64,000 bases of DNA. Origin: Arenimonas donghaensis DSM 18148 = HO3-R19. Its GTDB lineage: Bacteria; Pseudomonadota; Gammaproteobacteria; Xanthomonadales; Xanthomonadaceae. The notes under the pieces are model-generated. The model saw only the letters and a list, made by a program, of their open reading frames with translations. It searched no databases and was not told the DNA's origin. Shown here piece by piece: positions 56,520 to 64,000 of this stretch (the stretch's first letter is position 1; each line of letters begins with the position of its first letter). The DNA lies in contig NZ_AVCJ01000012.1 of assembly GCF_000743535.1 (NCBI RefSeq), positions 62,001-126,000 on the forward strand, in the 5' to 3' direction. The position numbers and the translations under genes were made by a program.

Positions 56520-56545
56520 CGTGCCGCCAGGCGGCCAAGCCCGCC

Positions 56546-56559
56546 TTGACCTCCGTCAA
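56546..56559 (-). promoter_or_regulatory. FNR box upstream of hemN
   Basis: TTGACCTCCGTCAA has both half-sites intact. It lies 27 bases before the hemN ATG, closer than the other boxes, so the transcript leader must be very short or the site has another role. Confidence 0.78.
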
Positions 56560-56572
56560 GCCAGGCATCCCC

Positions 56573-56659
56573 TCTGTGGGAGGGACTTCAGTCCCGATGC
56601 CTTTTCCGCAGGAGCGGCTTTAGCCGCGAAAGGCTTCGGGACTGAAGTCCCTCCCACAG
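56573..56659. repeat. REP-like palindrome, family A with nested family B
   Basis: The outer arms are the family A core (CTGTGGGAGGGACTTCAGTC and complement). The loop holds a family B-like hairpin, GCAGGAGCGGCTTTAGCCGC (56608-56627). This is a composite of the two repeat types, between hemN and corA. Confidence 0.88.
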
Positions 56660-56669
56660 AAGCGAAGTA

Positions 56670-57659
56670 TCACAGCCACTTGGCGCGGCGCAGCAGGACG
56701 AACAGCCCGCCGACGACGGCCAGCGTGGCGCCCACCACCACCGGGTAGCCGAAGCGTCCGGCGAACTCGGGCATGTGCGGGAAATTCATTCCGTACCAGC
56801 TGGCCACCAGCGTCGGCGCCGCCAGCAGGGCCGCCCAGCCGGCCAGGCGTTTGACCACTTCGCCCTGGGATACGGTGACCAGGGCCAGGTTGACCGACAT
56901 CGCCGCCGTCAGCATCTCGCGCAGGGTGTCGGTGGCTTCGTTCACCCGCAAGGTGTGGTCGTAGATGTCGCGGAAGTAGAGCCGCATTTCCTCGCCCACC
57001 AGCTGGGTGTGCACGCGGGTGAGCTGGCCGGTGATGTCCTGCATCGGGGCCACCGCCAGCCGCAGCGTGGTGACCCGGCGCTTGAGGTCGTAGAGCTTGC
57101 GGACCGTGTCGCGGCTGAAGCTCTCGGCGAAGATGTCCTGTTCGAGGTCGTTGAGCTGGTCGCGGAACGCGTCGACGATCGGCAGGTAGTTGTCGACGAT
57201 GAAGTCGAGCACCGCGTACAGCCCGTAGGACGGGCCAAGCGCCAGCAGTTCGGGCTCGCGTTCGACCCGGGCCCGCACCGTGTTGTAGGACAGCGAGGTG
57301 CCGTGGCGCACCGTCACCAGGAAACGCGGCCCGACGAACAGGTGGGTTTCACCGAACGAAACAACGTTATCCAGCACCTGTGCCGTGTGCACCGCGATGA
57401 ACAGCGAGTTGCCGTAGGCCTCGATCTTGGGCCGCTGGTGGGCGTGGTGGGCGTCCTCGATGGCCAGGTCGTGCAGGTTGAACTCCACCTGCAGCTTGTC
57501 CAGCAGCGCTTCGTCGGGCTCGTACAGACCGACCCAGACGAAGCTGCCGTCGTCCACCGCCAGCACGTCGCTGATGGTGTCCAGGTCGATGTCGCTGCGG
57601 GTTCCGTCGCGCGCGTAGCGGACGCAGTTGACGACGGTGGGCGAGGCGGGGGCATCCAT
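56670..57659 (-). CDS. corA: CorA-family magnesium/cobalt transporter
   Basis: This 329-residue metal channel has a large cytoplasmic N-terminal domain and two C-terminal membrane helices. The signature YGMNFPHMPE lies between them, and ALLAAPTLVASW forms the first helix. The short basic tail RRAKWL is typical. It carries Mg2+ into the cell. It starts four bases before the stop of the DUF4105 gene, so co-transcription is possible. Confidence 0.95.
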   Translation of the reverse strand: MDAPASPTVVNCVRYARDGTRSDIDLDTISDVLAVDDGSFVWVGLYEPDEALLDKLQVEFNLHDLAIEDAHHAHQRPKIEAYGNSLFIAVHTAQVLDNVVSFGETHLFVGPRFLVTVRHGTSLSYNTVRARVEREPELLALGPSYGLYAVLDFIVDNYLPIVDAFRDQLNDLEQDIFAESFSRDTVRKLYDLKRRVTTLRLAVAPMQDITGQLTRVHTQLVGEEMRLYFRDIYDHTLRVNEATDTLREMLTAAMSVNLALVTVSQGEVVKRLAGWAALLAAPTLVASWYGMNFPHMPEFAGRFGYPVVVGATLAVVGGLFVLLRRAKWL

Positions 57660-57663
57660 GTGC

Positions 57664-58875
57664 CTACTGTGCCTCGTCCCCCCGCTTCGGGTCCATGGTG
57701 CGCAGCAGCGCCCAGTGCAGGGGCAGCAGGAGCAGCACCCACTCGACGTTTTCCTGGGGCAGGAAAGGCAGGAACTTGAGGAAGCCCGCCAGGGCGGCGC
57801 CGCCGGCGACGAGCCACAGCAGTATCCGGAATCGGCGCGTCGGCCTGCGTCCGCGCAGCGCCGCCCAGGCGCCGGGCAGCAGGAACAGGCACAGCGGACT
57901 CAGCAGCAGCAGGTTCTCGTTGCCGTGGCCAGCCACGTGGGCGGTGCCGAGCCAGATGAAGGCCATCAGTGCGCCGGCCAGGCCGGCCAGCAGCCAGAAC
58001 ACCAGGGCGCCGGCGGCCAGGGCGCGCGGCGCCCGCTTGCCGCCCACCACCACCAGCAGCGCCAGGGGGAGCCCGGCGAACAGGGCGGGCGTGCGCAGCC
58101 GCGGCGCTTCGGCGGGCGGCGGCACCAGTCGGTGCGGCAGCAGTTGCTGTTCGGCCTTCACCAGCGGCCGGCCATCCTCGCGCTTCACTTCGCGCAGGGC
58201 GTCGCGCAGGCGCATGGGGATGAAAGCTTCGTCCCAGCGCGACAGCGGGCGGTCGGCGTGGCCGGACAGGCCGACGTGGAAGCCCAGGGCCATCCACGGG
58301 GCGGGCGCCGCCAGGCGCACGGATTCGCTGCGGTGGGTATTGCCCTGCGAGCGGCCGCTGAGCTGGGCCCGCAGTTGGCCGCCCAGGGCTTCGTCGACGG
58401 CATCGCGGACCCGGGTCGAACAATTGGCGGTGTAGTAGTCGTAGGTGTAGCGGGCGTTTTCGGGGCGGGCGTTTTCGGCCAGGCGTGCCGCCATCCGGCG
58501 CGCCTCCTCCGGGTCCAGGTCGAGCCATTGGATGACCGCGCCGCGACCGGTGCGTTCGTAATAAGCCAGGTCGCTGGCCATCGGCAGCACTTCGAGCCGG
58601 TACTCCATGCGCCCACGGATGAAGTTCCAGTGGAAGCCGGGTTCGTCCAGGTCGAAGAAGCCGAAGTTGTACGACAGCGGGTAGGGCGCCGCGGCGTCGT
58701 CGACGATGATGGCGTTGTGGCCGAAGCGTTCCCAGAAGATCTCGCCCGGCTCCATGGTCAGCACGCCGATGCGCGGCGCGGCCAGGGCCAGGGCCGGCAC
58801 GACCCAGGCAAGCAGGGCAAGCAGCAACCAGGCGGGTTTCCAGGCGCCGGGGCGCCTGCCGTCAGTCCTCGCCAT
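57664..58875 (-). CDS. DUF4105 membrane protein
   Basis: This 403-residue protein has an N-terminal signal or anchor helix (AWLLLALLAWVVPALALA), a periplasmic domain with GEIFWERFGHNAIIV, LSYNFGFFD and YTYDYYTANCSTRVRDA (a papain-like Cys/His pattern), and five or six C-terminal membrane helices. This matches the DUF4105 family, of unknown function. NlpC/P60-like peptidase activity is suggested by the N-C-S and H residues (inference). The ATG overlaps the end of corC. Confidence 0.82.
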   Translation of the reverse strand: MARTDGRRPGAWKPAWLLLALLAWVVPALALAAPRIGVLTMEPGEIFWERFGHNAIIVDDAAAPYPLSYNFGFFDLDEPGFHWNFIRGRMEYRLEVLPMASDLAYYERTGRGAVIQWLDLDPEEARRMAARLAENARPENARYTYDYYTANCSTRVRDAVDEALGGQLRAQLSGRSQGNTHRSESVRLAAPAPWMALGFHVGLSGHADRPLSRWDEAFIPMRLRDALREVKREDGRPLVKAEQQLLPHRLVPPPAEAPRLRTPALFAGLPLALLVVVGGKRAPRALAAGALVFWLLAGLAGALMAFIWLGTAHVAGHGNENLLLLSPLCLFLLPGAWAALRGRRPTRRFRILLWLVAGGAALAGFLKFLPFLPQENVEWVLLLLPLHWALLRTMDPKRGDEAQ

Positions 58876-59710
58876 GCACGCTGACCACGAAGGTGTGGAC
58901 GCGGCGCTGGTCGGCGCGGCCGACGCGGAAGTGGAACCGGCCCAGGGCGAGCTCCTCGCCGGCCTCCGGCAGGTGGCCGATGGCCGCGGTGACCAGGCCG
59001 CCGATCGTGTCGTATTCATCTTCCGGGAAATCGGCGCCGAAGCGCTCGTTGAAATCCTCGATCGGGGTCAGCGCGTCCACCAGGTACTGGCCGTCGGCCT
59101 GGGCGGCGATGAGCTTGGTCTCGTCGGCGTCGTCGTGCTCGTCGTCGATTTCGCCGACGATCTGCTCGAGCACGTCCTCGATGGTGACCAGGCCGGCGAC
59201 GCCGCCGTGTTCGTCCACGACGATGGCCATGTGGTTGCGCGAGAGCCGGAATTCCTTGAGCAGCACGTTCAGGCGCTTGGATTCCGGGATCAGCACCGCC
59301 GGGCGAAGCAGTTCGCGCACGCTGCCGGGCCCGCCGTCGGTGACCATGCCGCGCAGCAGGTCCTTGGCCAGCAGGATGCCCAGGATTTCGTCACGGTCGT
59401 CGCCGTGCACCGGGAAACGGGAGTGGCCGGACTCGACCACCAGGTGCATCAGGTCCAGGAACTTCGCATCGATGGGCAGGGACACCATCTGCGACCGGGG
59501 CACCATGATGTCGCCGACCTGCTGTTCGGACACCGACAGGGCGCCCTCGAGCATCTTCAGGGTATCGGCCTCGAGCAGGCCGTTGGCTTGGGCCTCGCGC
59601 AGGATCTCGACGAGGTCCTCGCGGGTTTCGGGTTCGCCGGAAAAGGCCTGGCTCAGGCGTTCAAGCCACGAGCGGCGTTCCGGCGGGCTACTAGGGGAAT
59701 CTTCGGACAT
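58862..59710 (-). CDS. corC: CorC/HlyC-family CBS-domain protein
   Basis: This 282-residue protein has two CBS domains (VGDIMVPRSQMVSLP... and ...NHMAIVVDEHGGVAGLVTIEDVLEQIVGEI) and a C-terminal CorC_HlyC domain (about 200-280). It is the YbeX protein, linked to magnesium efflux and ribosome maturation in E. coli. The ATG at 59710 is chosen over a TTG at 59731. The order ybeX-ybeY-phoH-miaB is a conserved cluster, here with a REP repeat inserted before ybeY. Confidence 0.94.
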   Translation of the reverse strand: MSEDSPSSPPERRSWLERLSQAFSGEPETREDLVEILREAQANGLLEADTLKMLEGALSVSEQQVGDIMVPRSQMVSLPIDAKFLDLMHLVVESGHSRFPVHGDDRDEILGILLAKDLLRGMVTDGGPGSVRELLRPAVLIPESKRLNVLLKEFRLSRNHMAIVVDEHGGVAGLVTIEDVLEQIVGEIDDEHDDADETKLIAAQADGQYLVDALTPIEDFNERFGADFPEDEYDTIGGLVTAAIGHLPEAGEELALGRFHFRVGRADQRRVHTFVVSVHGED

Positions 59711-59786
59711 TTCGGGGTTCAGGGGCGCCAAGGGGGCGGGGATGCAAGTCTAACCGGAACCCGGGAAGGCTTCATTTCCGCCTGGA

Positions 59787-59872
59787 CCCCTGTAGGAGCG
59801 GCTTCAGCCGCGAATCTTTTGCTTGGCCTTTGGCCAAGAAGAACTTCGCGGCTGAAGCCGCTCCTACAGGGT
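59787..59872. repeat. REP-like palindrome, family B
   Basis: The arms TGTAGGAGCGGCTTCAGCCG and complement are separated by about 35 bases with an inner GGCCTTTGGCC stem. It ends three bases before the ybeY stop and splits the otherwise tight ybeX-ybeY pair. Confidence 0.9.
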
Positions 59873-59875
59873 CGG

Positions 59876-60337
59876 TCAATACGGGTCGGGGAAGCCCAGC
59901 CCGGCCAGGATCTCGCGTTCGAGCAGCTCCATCGCCTCGGCCTCGCGCTCGTCGTCGTGGTCCAGGCCCAGCAGGTGCAGCACGCCGTGCACGGTGAGGT
60001 GGGCGTAGTGGGCGGCCAGGTCCTTGCCCTGTTCGCGGGCCTCGCGGGCAACCACCGGGGCGCAGATGACCAGGTCGCCCAGCAGCGGCAGGTTGACGCC
60101 CTCGGGCAGGTCCACCGGGAAGCTGAGCACGTTGGTGGCGTAGTCCTTGCCGCGGTAGTGCCGGTTCAGGGCCCGGCCTTCCTTGGCGTCGACCACGCGG
60201 ATGGCCAGGTCGCCGCGCCGGATCCGGTCGCGGGCGGCGGCTTCGGCCCAGCGGCGGAAGCTGACGGCGGCCGGCAGGCCTTTTCGCGGCAGGCCGTAGC
60301 TGACGCCGACGTCGAGATCCAGCGGTTTCCGGCTCAT
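59876..60337 (-). CDS. ybeY: Endoribonuclease YbeY
   Basis: This 153-residue zinc RNase is needed for 16S rRNA 3'-end maturation and ribosome quality control. The metal motif [13 protein letters not shown] (H-x3-H-x5-H) is present, as is the conserved [12 protein letters not shown]. The ATG overlaps the phoH stop. Length is normal. Confidence 0.96.
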   Translation of the reverse strand: MSRKPLDLDVGVSYGLPRKGLPAAVSFRRWAEAAARDRIRRGDLAIRVVDAKEGRALNRHYRGKDYATNVLSFPVDLPEGVNLPLLGDLVICAPVVAREAREQGKDLAAHYAHLTVHGVLHLLGLDHDDEREAEAMELLEREILAGLGFPDPY

Positions 60338-61308
60338 TCCTGCGACTCCTTGCCGTCCCGGGCATCGTAGGCCCGCACGATGCGTGCCACCAGCGGGTGG
60401 CGGACCACGTCGCGGGCCGTGAAGAAGGTGAAGCTGATGCCGTCGACGCCGCGCAGCACGTCGATGCCGTCGCGCAGGCCGGACTTCTGGTGCTTGGGCA
60501 GGTCGATCTGGCTCAGGTCGCCGGTGACCACCGCGGTGGAACCGAAGCCGATGCGGGTCAGGAACATCTTCATCTGTTCGATGGTGGTGTTCTGGGCTTC
60601 GTCGAGGATGACGAAGGCGTCGTTGAGCGTGCGGCCGCGCATGTAGGCCAGCGGCGCGACTTCGATGACGTTGCGCTCGAGCAGCTTGGCGACCTTCTCG
60701 ACGCCGAGCATCTCGTACAGCGCGTCGTAGAGCGGCCGCAGGTAGGGGTCGACCTTCTGGCTGAGGTCGCCGGGCAGGAAGCCCAGCTTCTCGCCGGCTT
60801 CGACCGCCGGCCGCACCAGCAGCACGCGCTGGACCCGGCTTTCGTTCAGGGCCTCGACCGCCATGGCCACGGCCAGGAAGGTCTTGCCGGTGCCGGCCGG
60901 GCCGATGCCGAAGTTGATGTCGTGGGTGGCGATGGCATGCAGGTACTTCTGCTGGTTGTCGCCACGGCCGCGGATGGTGCCGCGCTTGACCCGCACCGCG
61001 ACCTCCTGCGGCGCGAAGCCCTGCTCGAGCCGGTCCATGCTCGATTCGCCCATGCGCAGGTGCAGCTTGTGCGGGTCCAGGGTCTCGGTCGCGGTTTCCT
61101 CGTACAGCGCGTGCAGCAGTTTTTCGGTCGCCTCCACCGGCTTGTCTTCGCCGGTGACCCGGAAGACGTGGCCACGGTTGGCGATCTCGACGCCCATGCG
61201 CAGCTCGATCTGCCGGAGATGCTCGTCGAAGGGGCCGGCCAGGTTTGCCAGCCGCTCGACGTCCTGCGGCTCCAGCACGAAGTCCCGGTGCGTCCTGTGT
61301 TTGCTCAT
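60334..61308 (-). CDS. phoH: PhoH-family ATPase
   Basis: This 324-residue protein is of the PhoH-like (YbeZ) family. An N-terminal KH-like part precedes the Walker A motif [11 protein letters not shown] and the Walker [11 protein letters not shown]. It is an RNA-linked NTPase that partners YbeY. The start overlaps the end of miaB by four bases. The family role is inferred from E. coli YbeZ. Confidence 0.95.
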   Translation of the reverse strand: MSKHRTHRDFVLEPQDVERLANLAGPFDEHLRQIELRMGVEIANRGHVFRVTGEDKPVEATEKLLHALYEETATETLDPHKLHLRMGESSMDRLEQGFAPQEVAVRVKRGTIRGRGDNQQKYLHAIATHDINFGIGPAGTGKTFLAVAMAVEALNESRVQRVLLVRPAVEAGEKLGFLPGDLSQKVDPYLRPLYDALYEMLGVEKVAKLLERNVIEVAPLAYMRGRTLNDAFVILDEAQNTTIEQMKMFLTRIGFGSTAVVTGDLSQIDLPKHQKSGLRDGIDVLRGVDGISFTFFTARDVVRHPLVARIVRAYDARDGKESQE

Positions 61309-62642
61309 ACGACTTTGCCGCGCAGGGAGTTGGTGCGCGCTTCGGTGATGCGCACGTCGATGAACTGGCCGACCAGGCGCGGGTGGCCGGGGAAATTGAC
61401 GTTGCGCATGTTCTCGGTCTTGCCGGTCAGTTCGGCCGGGTCCTTGGCGCTGGGGCCTTCGACCAGGACGCGTTGCACGCTGCCCACCATCGCCTCGGCG
61501 TAGCGGCGGGCATTGTCGTTGATCGCGGCCTGCAGGCGCTGCAGGCGCGCGCTGGCGACGTCGGCGGGCACCTCGTCGTGCAGGTTGGCGGCCGGCGTGC
61601 CGGGGCGGCGCGAGTAGGCGAAGGAGTAGCTCTGGTCGAAGCCGATGTCGTCGATCAGCTTCATCGTCGCCTCGAAGTCGCGGTCGGTTTCGCCCGGGAA
61701 GCCGACGATGAAGTCCGAGCTGATCGTGATGTCGGGGCGGGCTTCGCGCAGGCGGCGGATCTTGGCCTTGTACTCGAGCGTGGTGTGGCCGCGCTTCATC
61801 GCCGCCAGGATGCGGTCCGAGCCCGACTGCACCGGCAGGTGCAGGAACGCCGCCAGCTCGGGCACGTCGCGGTGCGCCTCGATCAGGCTGTCGGTGAATT
61901 CCACCGGGTGCGACGTGGTGTAGCGGATGCGGCCGATGCCTTCGAGCTGGGCGATGGCACGCACCAGCAGGGCCAGGTCGGCTTCGTCGCCGTCCACGGT
62001 GGCGCCGCGGTAGGCGTTGACGTTCTGGCCCAGCAGGTGGATTTCGCGCACGCCCTGGGCGGCGAGCTGGGCGCATTCGAGCAGCACGTCGTCGAAGGGG
62101 CGGCTGACCTCCTCGCCGCGGGTGTAGGGCACCACGCAGAACGAGCAGTACTTCGAACAGCCCTCGATGATCGAGACGTAGGCCGACGGACCTTCCGCGC
62201 GTGGCTCGGGCAGGCGGTCGAACTTCTCGATCTCGGGGAAGCTGATGTCCACCTGGGCGCGGCCCTCGGCGCGGCGGGCGTCGATCATCGCCGGCAGCCG
62301 GTGCAGGGTCTGCGGGCCGAACACGAGGTCGACGTAGGGCGCGCGCTTGAGGATGGCGTCGCCTTCCTGGCTGGCGACGCAGCCGCCGACGCCGATCAGC
62401 ACCGGCTTGTCGCGCTTGAGGTGCTTCCATCGGCCGAGCTGGGAGAAGACTTTCTCCTGGGCGCGTTCGCGGATTGAGCAGGTGTTGACCAGGATGACGT
62501 CGGCCTCGGCCTCGTCGCTGGTCAGTTCCAGGCCGTGTTCGACGGCGAGCACGTCGGCCATGCGGGCCGAGTCGTACTCGTTCATCTGGCAACCGTGGGT
62601 CTTGATGTAGAGCTTGCCTTTGGCAGGCGAAGTCCCGGGCAT
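61305..62642 (-). CDS. miaB: tRNA-2-methylthio-N6-dimethylallyladenosine synthase
   Basis: This 445-residue radical-SAM methylthiotransferase modifies A37 of tRNA. The N-terminal cluster cysteines are in [20 protein letters not shown] and GGCVASQEG. The radical-SAM motif is [11 protein letters not shown], and a TRAM domain closes the protein. The ATG at 62642 is preferred; longer frames are proline/arginine-rich noise. A TACAAT (62676-62681, minus strand) is a plausible -10. It heads the miaB-phoH-ybeY run. Confidence 0.96.
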   Translation of the reverse strand: MPGTSPAKGKLYIKTHGCQMNEYDSARMADVLAVEHGLELTSDEAEADVILVNTCSIRERAQEKVFSQLGRWKHLKRDKPVLIGVGGCVASQEGDAILKRAPYVDLVFGPQTLHRLPAMIDARRAEGRAQVDISFPEIEKFDRLPEPRAEGPSAYVSIIEGCSKYCSFCVVPYTRGEEVSRPFDDVLLECAQLAAQGVREIHLLGQNVNAYRGATVDGDEADLALLVRAIAQLEGIGRIRYTTSHPVEFTDSLIEAHRDVPELAAFLHLPVQSGSDRILAAMKRGHTTLEYKAKIRRLREARPDITISSDFIVGFPGETDRDFEATMKLIDDIGFDQSYSFAYSRRPGTPAANLHDEVPADVASARLQRLQAAINDNARRYAEAMVGSVQRVLVEGPSAKDPAELTGKTENMRNVNFPGHPRLVGQFIDVRITEARTNSLRGKVV

Positions 62643-62675
62643 GGCGGCGGTTAATCCGTTCCGGAAAGGGGCGCC

Positions 62676-62681
62676 ATTGTA
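62676..62681 (-). promoter_or_regulatory. Probable miaB -10 element
   Basis: TACAAT lies on the minus strand 33 bases before the miaB ATG, within a GGGCGC-TACAAT-GGCGCC stretch. No clear -35 element is seen. Confidence 0.45.
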
Positions 62682-62794
62682 GCGCCCGGTGGCTGTCCTG
62701 GCCGGCCGGCAGGGTCCGTTGTTCATGCAGGACCGGTCATTTTCCCGGCCCGAAGCCTTGGCAATTGCCCCGGCAAGGAGTAAACCTCGCCGCC

Positions 62795-63664
62795 ATGGAC
62801 CCTCGTTTGCCCCTGCTGGCCTGCCTGCTGCTGGCCGCCGCCTCGCCGGCGGCGGCCGGCACGCTCTACCGCTGCACCGGTGCCGACGGCGTGCCCAACT
62901 ACACCGGCAAGAAGGTCGCCGGCTCGAGCTGCAAGGTGGTTTCCACCTACTCCGCGGCGGACGCGAGGCCAAAGGCGCCGCCGCCTGCGGCGGCGTCGGG
63001 CGGTGGCGGCTCCGGCGGCAAGCCGGCGCGGGCCGTGCGCTTCCAGACGGCCTCGGCCGGCCAGGCGCTGGCGCCGGCGGCGGCCGGGTCCGGGGCCAAG
63101 GTGACCCGCGGCGCCGTCTACAAGTACGAACGCGACGGCGTCACGCACTACACCAACGTCCCGCAGCCGGGCACCGGTGCCCAGATGTTGTTCAGCTACG
63201 TCGAGACCTGCTACGCCTGCGGCCTGCTGCCCGGCGTGGACTTCGGCAGCGTGCGGCTGAACATGGACGCCTATTCGGGCGAGGTGAAGGCCGCGGCCGA
63301 GGAGTTCGGGGTGGAGGAGGCCGTGGTGCGGGCCATCATCCACGCCGAATCCGCGTTCCGGCCCAATGCGGTCTCGCATGCCGGCGCCCAGGGACTGATG
63401 CAGCTGATCCCGGCCACGGCGGCCCGCTTCGGCGTCACCGACGTCTTCGAACCCAACCAGAACATCCGCGGTGGCGTGCAGTACCTGGCCTGGCTGCTCA
63501 AGCGCTACAACGGCGACCTGACCCTGGCCGCCGCCGGCTACAACGCCGGTGAAGGTGCCGTCGACCGCCACGGCGGCGTGCCCCCGTACGCGGAAACCCA
63601 GCGTTACGTCCAGCGCGTGGGCCAGCTGGCCGACCGCTACCGCGGCGCCCTCGCCGGGCGCTGA
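62795..63664 (+). CDS. Lytic transglycosylase (SLT domain)
   Basis: This 289-residue secreted enzyme has a signal peptide ([20 protein letters not shown]), a DUF4124-like N-terminal part ([18 protein letters not shown]) and a linker rich in alanine and glycine. A C-terminal goose-type lysozyme domain has the catalytic glutamate in [26 protein letters not shown] and the [12 protein letters not shown] motif. It cleaves peptidoglycan glycan strands. It is divergent from miaB. Confidence 0.93.
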   Translation: MDPRLPLLACLLLAAASPAAAGTLYRCTGADGVPNYTGKKVAGSSCKVVSTYSAADARPKAPPPAAASGGGGSGGKPARAVRFQTASAGQALAPAAAGSGAKVTRGAVYKYERDGVTHYTNVPQPGTGAQMLFSYVETCYACGLLPGVDFGSVRLNMDAYSGEVKAAAEEFGVEEAVVRAIIHAESAFRPNAVSHAGAQGLMQLIPATAARFGVTDVFEPNQNIRGGVQYLAWLLKRYNGDLTLAAAGYNAGEGAVDRHGGVPPYAETQRYVQRVGQLADRYRGALAGR

Positions 63665-63708
63665 CGCCCCCGGTCCGGCCCCGGCCGGGACCCTCGATGG
63701 CGCCGGCG

Positions 63709-63738
63709 TTGTCGCTCTCGCGCCCCGTCCGCTACAAT
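63709..63738 (+). promoter_or_regulatory. Probable petA promoter
   Basis: TTGTCG (63709-63714) and TACAAT (63733-63738) are separated by 18 bases, a good sigma-70 pair. A TSS near 63745 would give a leader of about 65 bases before the petA ATG. Confidence 0.65.
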
Positions 63739-63811
63739 TGCGCGTCTTTGCCGGCCCCGGGTGGGCTGGCTGCCGTTTTTCAGCCACTTAGCAAACGTTT
63801 CGGAGAGCCGG

Positions 63812-64000
63812 ATGGCTAACCAAGGGGTCAACACGGGGCGTCGCCGCTTCCTGACTGCAAGCACCGCCGTGGTCGGCGCGGTGGGCGTCGGGTTCGCCGC
63901 GGTGCCGTTCATCAGTTCCTGGAAGCCCAGTGCACGGGCCCAGACGGCCGGTGCCCCGGTCGAGGTCGACATCAGCAAGATCGAGCTCGAGCCCGGCATG
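63812..64000 (+). CDS. petA: Ubiquinol-cytochrome c reductase Rieske subunit (partial)
   Basis: The first 63 codons of the Rieske iron-sulfur protein of the bc1 complex are present before the window ends. The N-terminus has the twin-arginine-type motif GRRRFLTAST followed by the hydrophobic AVVGAVGVGFAAVPFISSW helix, and then PVEVDISKIELEPGM, which is typical. The cluster-binding part is outside the window. CGGAGAG precedes the ATG at 63812. It probably heads petABC. Confidence 0.93.
   Translation, partial: MANQGVNTGRRRFLTASTAVVGAVGVGFAAVPFISSWKPSARAQTAGAPVEVDISKIELEPGM

Overview
The window looks like a high-GC gammaproteobacterial chromosome of the Lysobacterales (Xanthomonadales) type. The evidence is the fused aspartokinase/diaminopimelate decarboxylase, the MurL/MurD2 pair that replaces the usual D-glutamate route of peptidoglycan synthesis (known from Xanthomonas), two secreted S9 peptidases, and two families of palindromic REP-like intergenic repeats. 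All large genes appear intact. No complete tRNA, rRNA, CRISPR array, insertion sequence or prophage was seen. No gene-free stretch exceeds about 260 bases.

Layout. Positions 187-5561 hold lysAC-murL-murD2. Positions 5633-11563 hold a dienelactone hydrolase-like protein, ispB, ssb and the dTDP-rhamnose genes rfbBACD. Positions 11621-18794 hold two S9 peptidases, a POT peptide transporter, an FNR-type regulator and a GNAT acetyltransferase. Positions 19050-20129 form an AT-richer island that reads as a small integron-type cassette array: three attC-like sites, with small ORFs and no integrase. Positions 20207-28964 (minus strand) are the complete cbb3 oxidase locus ccoNOQP-orf-GHIS plus a TauE/SafE protein.

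Positions 29073-45151 carry sco, nirV, nirK (copper nitrite reductase fused to a cytochrome c), a porin, nirS (cytochrome cd1 with an extra N-terminal haem c), a TonB-dependent receptor, a chorismate mutase-UbiT fusion, nadA, nadB, fabA, fabB, ubiV and ubiU. Positions 45217-56519 carry a small secreted protein, then on the minus strand ubiD, a cysteine-synthase-like enzyme, a TyrDC-like decarboxylase, a SirB2 protein, nnrS, the quinol NO reductase norZ, a second FNR and hemN. Positions 56670-64000 are housekeeping: corA, a DUF4105 protein, corC, ybeY, phoH, miaB, a lytic transglycosylase and the start of petA.

How it fits together. From 29 to 56.6 kb at least ten 14-bp palindromes of the FNR/ANR type (TTGAY-N4-RTCAA) lie upstream of ccoN, nirK, the porin, nirS, the TonB receptor, ubiT, ubiU, nnrS, norZ and hemN. 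Two regulators in the window keep all four FNR cluster cysteines and the E-x-x-S-R recognition helix. The region therefore reads as one oxygen-controlled module: microaerobic oxidase, nitrite and NO reduction, oxygen-independent haem synthesis and oxygen-independent ubiquinone synthesis (UbiT, UbiU, UbiV). The quinol-dependent NO reductase and the haem-containing Nir enzymes need exactly those products. The most notable points are the chorismate mutase domain fused to UbiT, which could make prephenate for the U32-type hydroxylases UbiU/UbiV; the side-by-side nirK and nirS genes that share one cytochrome c module at opposite ends; and a REP-like inverted repeat read in frame inside murL.
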